Assembly: GCA_025656675.1 (NCBI GenBank)
Contig: JAHXHN010000001.1
Coordinates: forward strand, 124,001 to 188,000
From: Candidatus Thiodiazotropha sp. (ex Codakia rugifera)
Lineage (GTDB): Bacteria > Pseudomonadota > Gammaproteobacteria > Chromatiales > Chromatiaceae
Length of the DNA: 64,000 nt
Direction: 5' to 3'
The notes beneath the pieces were generated by a model, which was not told the origin of the DNA, ran no database searches, and was given only the letters and a program-made list of their open reading frames with translations. A program made the position numbers and the translations under genes. This document shows, one piece after another, positions 61,284 to 64,000 of this stretch (position 1 is its first letter; every line of letters starts with the position of its first letter).

Positions 61284-64000
61284 TTAGTTTTTATATTCAC
61301 CAAAAACAAACCTTGGTTTTAACCAGGCTACCAGCATCGGCAGGATGGTCAAGGCCGTGACCACATCGATCAGCAGTGCCTGACTGATGTAGATACCCAA
61401 ACCCCAGGTATTGGCAAGATCGGTATTCAGTAGTGGGATAAAACAGCCAAGCAGTACTATCACCGAAATAATTACCGCTGAACCGGTGGTATTCAGGGTG
61501 TTGATCAAAGATTCCTGCCAGTTACCTGCAGTTGCCTGCATCTCTTCCTTGAGTCGCGACATCATATAGATGCCGTAGTCTATACCCAGCCCCATCGCAA
61601 TACTCAATGCCACTTGAAGATGGAAGGCCAGATTACCCGACCAGTTTTGAATACTGGTCATATAACCACCGAGTCCGTATTGGGCAAACAGGGTGATGAA
61701 CAACAGCACCATCAGGATAATCGAGACCACAAATGAGCGGAAGATCAGTGCCGCAATCACAAATACTGCAGCGGCGGTCAGCAATGGACCTGCCAGCCAG
61801 TTATCCACGGCCACCTCACGAGTGGCTTCCGTGGCGCCCAGGAACCCACCAAGTGCCGGTCTGACATAATTCGGGCCATCGACGGAGATTTCATTGCTGT
61901 CGCCCGAAAGGTCTTCAACCGGGCCGGAGCGTAAACCAAAGTTCACTTTGCTGAAGCCTGAATCATGTTTATGATCCTCGATGTATTGTTGAATATCCAT
62001 CGTGACCTGATGGGTCTCTACCGGGTCCATGGTATTGACGAATCCCATCACCACACCTTCGTTCCAGTTCTTCATCACGAAGGAGTCCATATCACCCTCT
62101 TCGGTCATGGTCTCAAGCAGACCATTGTAGAGCTGGACGATATCATCGCCTCCTCTATCGTCTTCGGGATCGATGGAACGCAATTTTTTCGAAGTCGGGA
62201 TATAAAGATCTTTGACATCCGGTTGTTCACCCGGCTCTGCCGTCAGCAGCATATTCACCAGACGAATGTATTGTGCATAAGAGCCGGTGAAGCCGATAAA
62301 GGGGTGAGCACGCATCCACTCCTCCAGCGCTTCAATATCGGCCAATACATCAGCCTGATTGAAGATGCCCTGAGCACCACAGGGATCGGGATCCCAACAG
62401 GCCAATTCCACTCGGGCTTTTTCGCACTGCGCTACCTTTTCATCCGGATCCTCAATATCGTAGATCTCTTCTGGAAAGAGGGCTTCCACACACAATTCAG
62501 AGACCGGTTTCTTACCGCGAATCGGGATTGAAACTGAAATCACACCCGGCATAATATCGTTCAACCGCTCGATATGCTGAATGGTGATCGATTTCTCCTT
62601 AAACGCAGCACGGGAGTAGTTAATACCCTTCTCGACACCCGGCATCAGGTCCTCGGACGTACCGTTTAGGATATCGGTTTCATAGACCGACCAACCAAGA
62701 ATGGCGACAACGATACCGATCGGAATCAACTTTCCAGGACCGGTCAACAGACCGGAGATGAATCCTCCAACCTTTGACTCCCAGGCATGCTCGTGTCCTT
62801 CACCAACCTCACTCCGGTTGCAGGGGAAAGTCATCATCAACAGTGGAATCAAGGTCGTGGTTGTAAACAGCAACGTCAGCATGCCGAACATGCCGAAATA
62901 GGCATACGCTTTGTAGAATGAGATATCCACAGTCGCCAGGGTGGCGAAACCGACCATATCGGTAACAATCGAAAGTGTGGCCGGCACGATGGTGTGTGAG
63001 ATGGAAACCCTGGCTGCCGATTCACAGTCTCCCGAGACGGCCTGCTCCTGCATAAAACGCCGGGTTACCTGGACCGAGTGCCCGATACCAATCGCCAATA
63101 ACAGCATTGGCGTCAACACCATCATGGTGGTCAGCTTGAAGGCCGAGAAACCCATCAACCCCAAGGTCAGAATAATGGTTGCGCTAACCCCGAGAATAGG
63201 AAACAGGGAGCCACGCCAATTACGAAACTCAAACCAAAGTGCGGCGATGACAATGGCAAAGGAGATGACAAACAGCCACCACTTGTTGACCAGGTCAGCC
63301 AACATCCAGGCCAGGAAGTAGGGTTCCCCCGCCACCAGAACCTCAAAGCGCTTGTCCTCACTATATTCATCCATCATGGCCCGCACTTCGCGTACCCAGG
63401 GGAGATAGATCTCCTTCACCTCATCGGTATAGTCTCCAATGATGTAGAGCGATTTCGCGGTACAGCTCTTTGCATCCTTGTCCTTAAACTCACACTTTTT
63501 TCCGTCGGCATCTTCAAATCCAACCAGCATTGGGCCAATGACCGGATTGCCTTCAACACCCTCCTTGAGGAAAGCGAGCTGCTGTTCGGCTGTATCGGTA
63601 TCATTGCTGATACCTTCAGTGGGAATAAGCCGCTTGAAGACCAATCCATTCTCGTCGGCCCCCATGAACTTGATCTTTTTCGCCGCGATATCGATAAAGT
63701 TCGATTCACGCGCAGTCTCTAAGGCGACCAGCCGATTGTGTATCTCCTGGACCTTGTTGACGAACCAGTTTTTATAAACATCGCCTTCGTTGATACGCAG
63801 TGCGAAGACCATCAGATTACCCATGCCGAAGTTGTGTTCGGCATAAAGATTGGTCGCCACATAGCGGTTGCTTGGCGGCAGCAGTGTATCCGGATCGTTA
63901 CGCATATCCAGATTTTTTACCTGCAGAGCGGCCACAATGGTAACCACCAGCAGGATCAACATTAAGGGCCAGCGAAACTTGATGACAAAGTCCGCATAGC
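61284..64000 (-). CDS. RND superfamily (MMPL-type) exporter, N-terminus cut by window end
   Basis: At least 905 residues; the frame is open through the window end (YADFVIKFRWPLMLILLVVT), so the true start is beyond 64000 and the first ATG at 63962 lies inside the first membrane segment. Two sets of six membrane segments with two large periplasmic loops are seen. Conserved family pieces are LLAIGIGHSVQVTRRFMQE in the first half and AMGLGIDYGIYMMSRLKEE in the second. The loops carry cysteine pairs (KKCEFKDKDAKSC and ACWDPDPCGAQG). Likely exports a hydrophobic compound or lipid using the proton gradient; substrate unknown. Confidence 0.9.
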   Translation of the reverse strand, partial: YADFVIKFRWPLMLILLVVTIVAALQVKNLDMRNDPDTLLPPSNRYVATNLYAEHNFGMGNLMVFALRINEGDVYKNWFVNKVQEIHNRLVALETARESNFIDIAAKKIKFMGADENGLVFKRLIPTEGISNDTDTAEQQLAFLKEGVEGNPVIGPMLVGFEDADGKKCEFKDKDAKSCTAKSLYIIGDYTDEVKEIYLPWVREVRAMMDEYSEDKRFEVLVAGEPYFLAWMLADLVNKWWLFVISFAIVIAALWFEFRNWRGSLFPILGVSATIILTLGLMGFSAFKLTTMMVLTPMLLLAIGIGHSVQVTRRFMQEQAVSGDCESAARVSISHTIVPATLSIVTDMVGFATLATVDISFYKAYAYFGMFGMLTLLFTTTTLIPLLMMTFPCNRSEVGEGHEHAWESKVGGFISGLLTGPGKLIPIGIVVAILGWSVYETDILNGTSEDLMPGVEKGINYSRAAFKEKSITIQHIERLNDIMPGVISVSIPIRGKKPVSELCVEALFPEEIYDIEDPDEKVAQCEKARVELACWDPDPCGAQGIFNQADVLADIEALEEWMRAHPFIGFTGSYAQYIRLVNMLLTAEPGEQPDVKDLYIPTSKKLRSIDPEDDRGGDDIVQLYNGLLETMTEEGDMDSFVMKNWNEGVVMGFVNTMDPVETHQVTMDIQQYIEDHKHDSGFSKVNFGLRSGPVEDLSGDSNEISVDGPNYVRPALGGFLGATEATREVAVDNWLAGPLLTAAAVFVIAALIFRSFVVSIILMVLLFITLFAQYGLGGYMTSIQNWSGNLAFHLQVALSIAMGLGIDYGIYMMSRLKEEMQATAGNWQESLINTLNTTGSAVIISVIVLLGCFIPLLNTDLANTWGLGIYISQALLIDVVTALTILPMLVAWLKPRFVFGEYKN

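Overview
The window reads as a chromosomal segment of a gammaproteobacterium. The order rpoA-rpsD-rpsK-rpsM, spc, S10, str, rpoC-rpoB, rplL-rplJ-rplA-rplK, nusG, secE, tRNA-Trp, tuf, tRNA-Thr, tRNA-Gly, tRNA-Tyr (all on the minus strand), facing away from ispE, tRNA-Gln, prs, rplY and pth (plus strand), is typical of that class. Many signalling genes, a TonB receptor and an RND transporter point to an environmental, non-reduced genome. A sulphur-oxidiser-like (Chromatiales-type) lineage is only an impression; nothing here proves it.

Positions 1-31000 (minus strand) hold the transcription and translation core. Read in the direction of transcription it starts with a strong promoter (about 30980), the tRNA-Tyr/Gly/Thr genes, tufB, tRNA-Trp, secE-nusG, rplKAJL and rpoBC, then a second consensus promoter just after rpoC, rpsL-rpsG-fusA-tufA, and without a break the S10, spc and alpha operons, ending inside rpoA. 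Regulatory structures are visible: an L10-type leader before rplJ, an attenuator-like hairpin between rplL and rpoB, hairpins in the str leader, a closed stem between rpsN and rpsH, and an internal promoter before rpsM. The two tuf genes differ at a single noticed base.

Positions 31150-36315 (plus strand) carry a lipoprotein with TPR repeats, ispE, tRNA-Gln (two bases after the ispE stop), prs, rplY with a structured leader, and pth. lolB, often found between the TPR gene and ispE, is absent here. Positions 36431-40676 form a small operon with its own near-consensus promoter: a LolA-like exported protein, two FtsX/LolC-type permeases (the first apparently starting at CTG) and an ABC ATPase.

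Positions 40900-61080 are a signalling region: two large GGDEF-EAL proteins, three hybrid histidine kinases, one HD-GYP response regulator, a periplasmic ethylbenzene-dehydrogenase-like (haem-binding type) protein next to a kinase, and a TonB receptor-YfiR-CHASE8 kinase module. About 950 bases (44096-45053) hold only eroded coding fragments. The window ends with an RND/MMPL transporter on the minus strand, cut by the window edge, with a strong terminator behind it.
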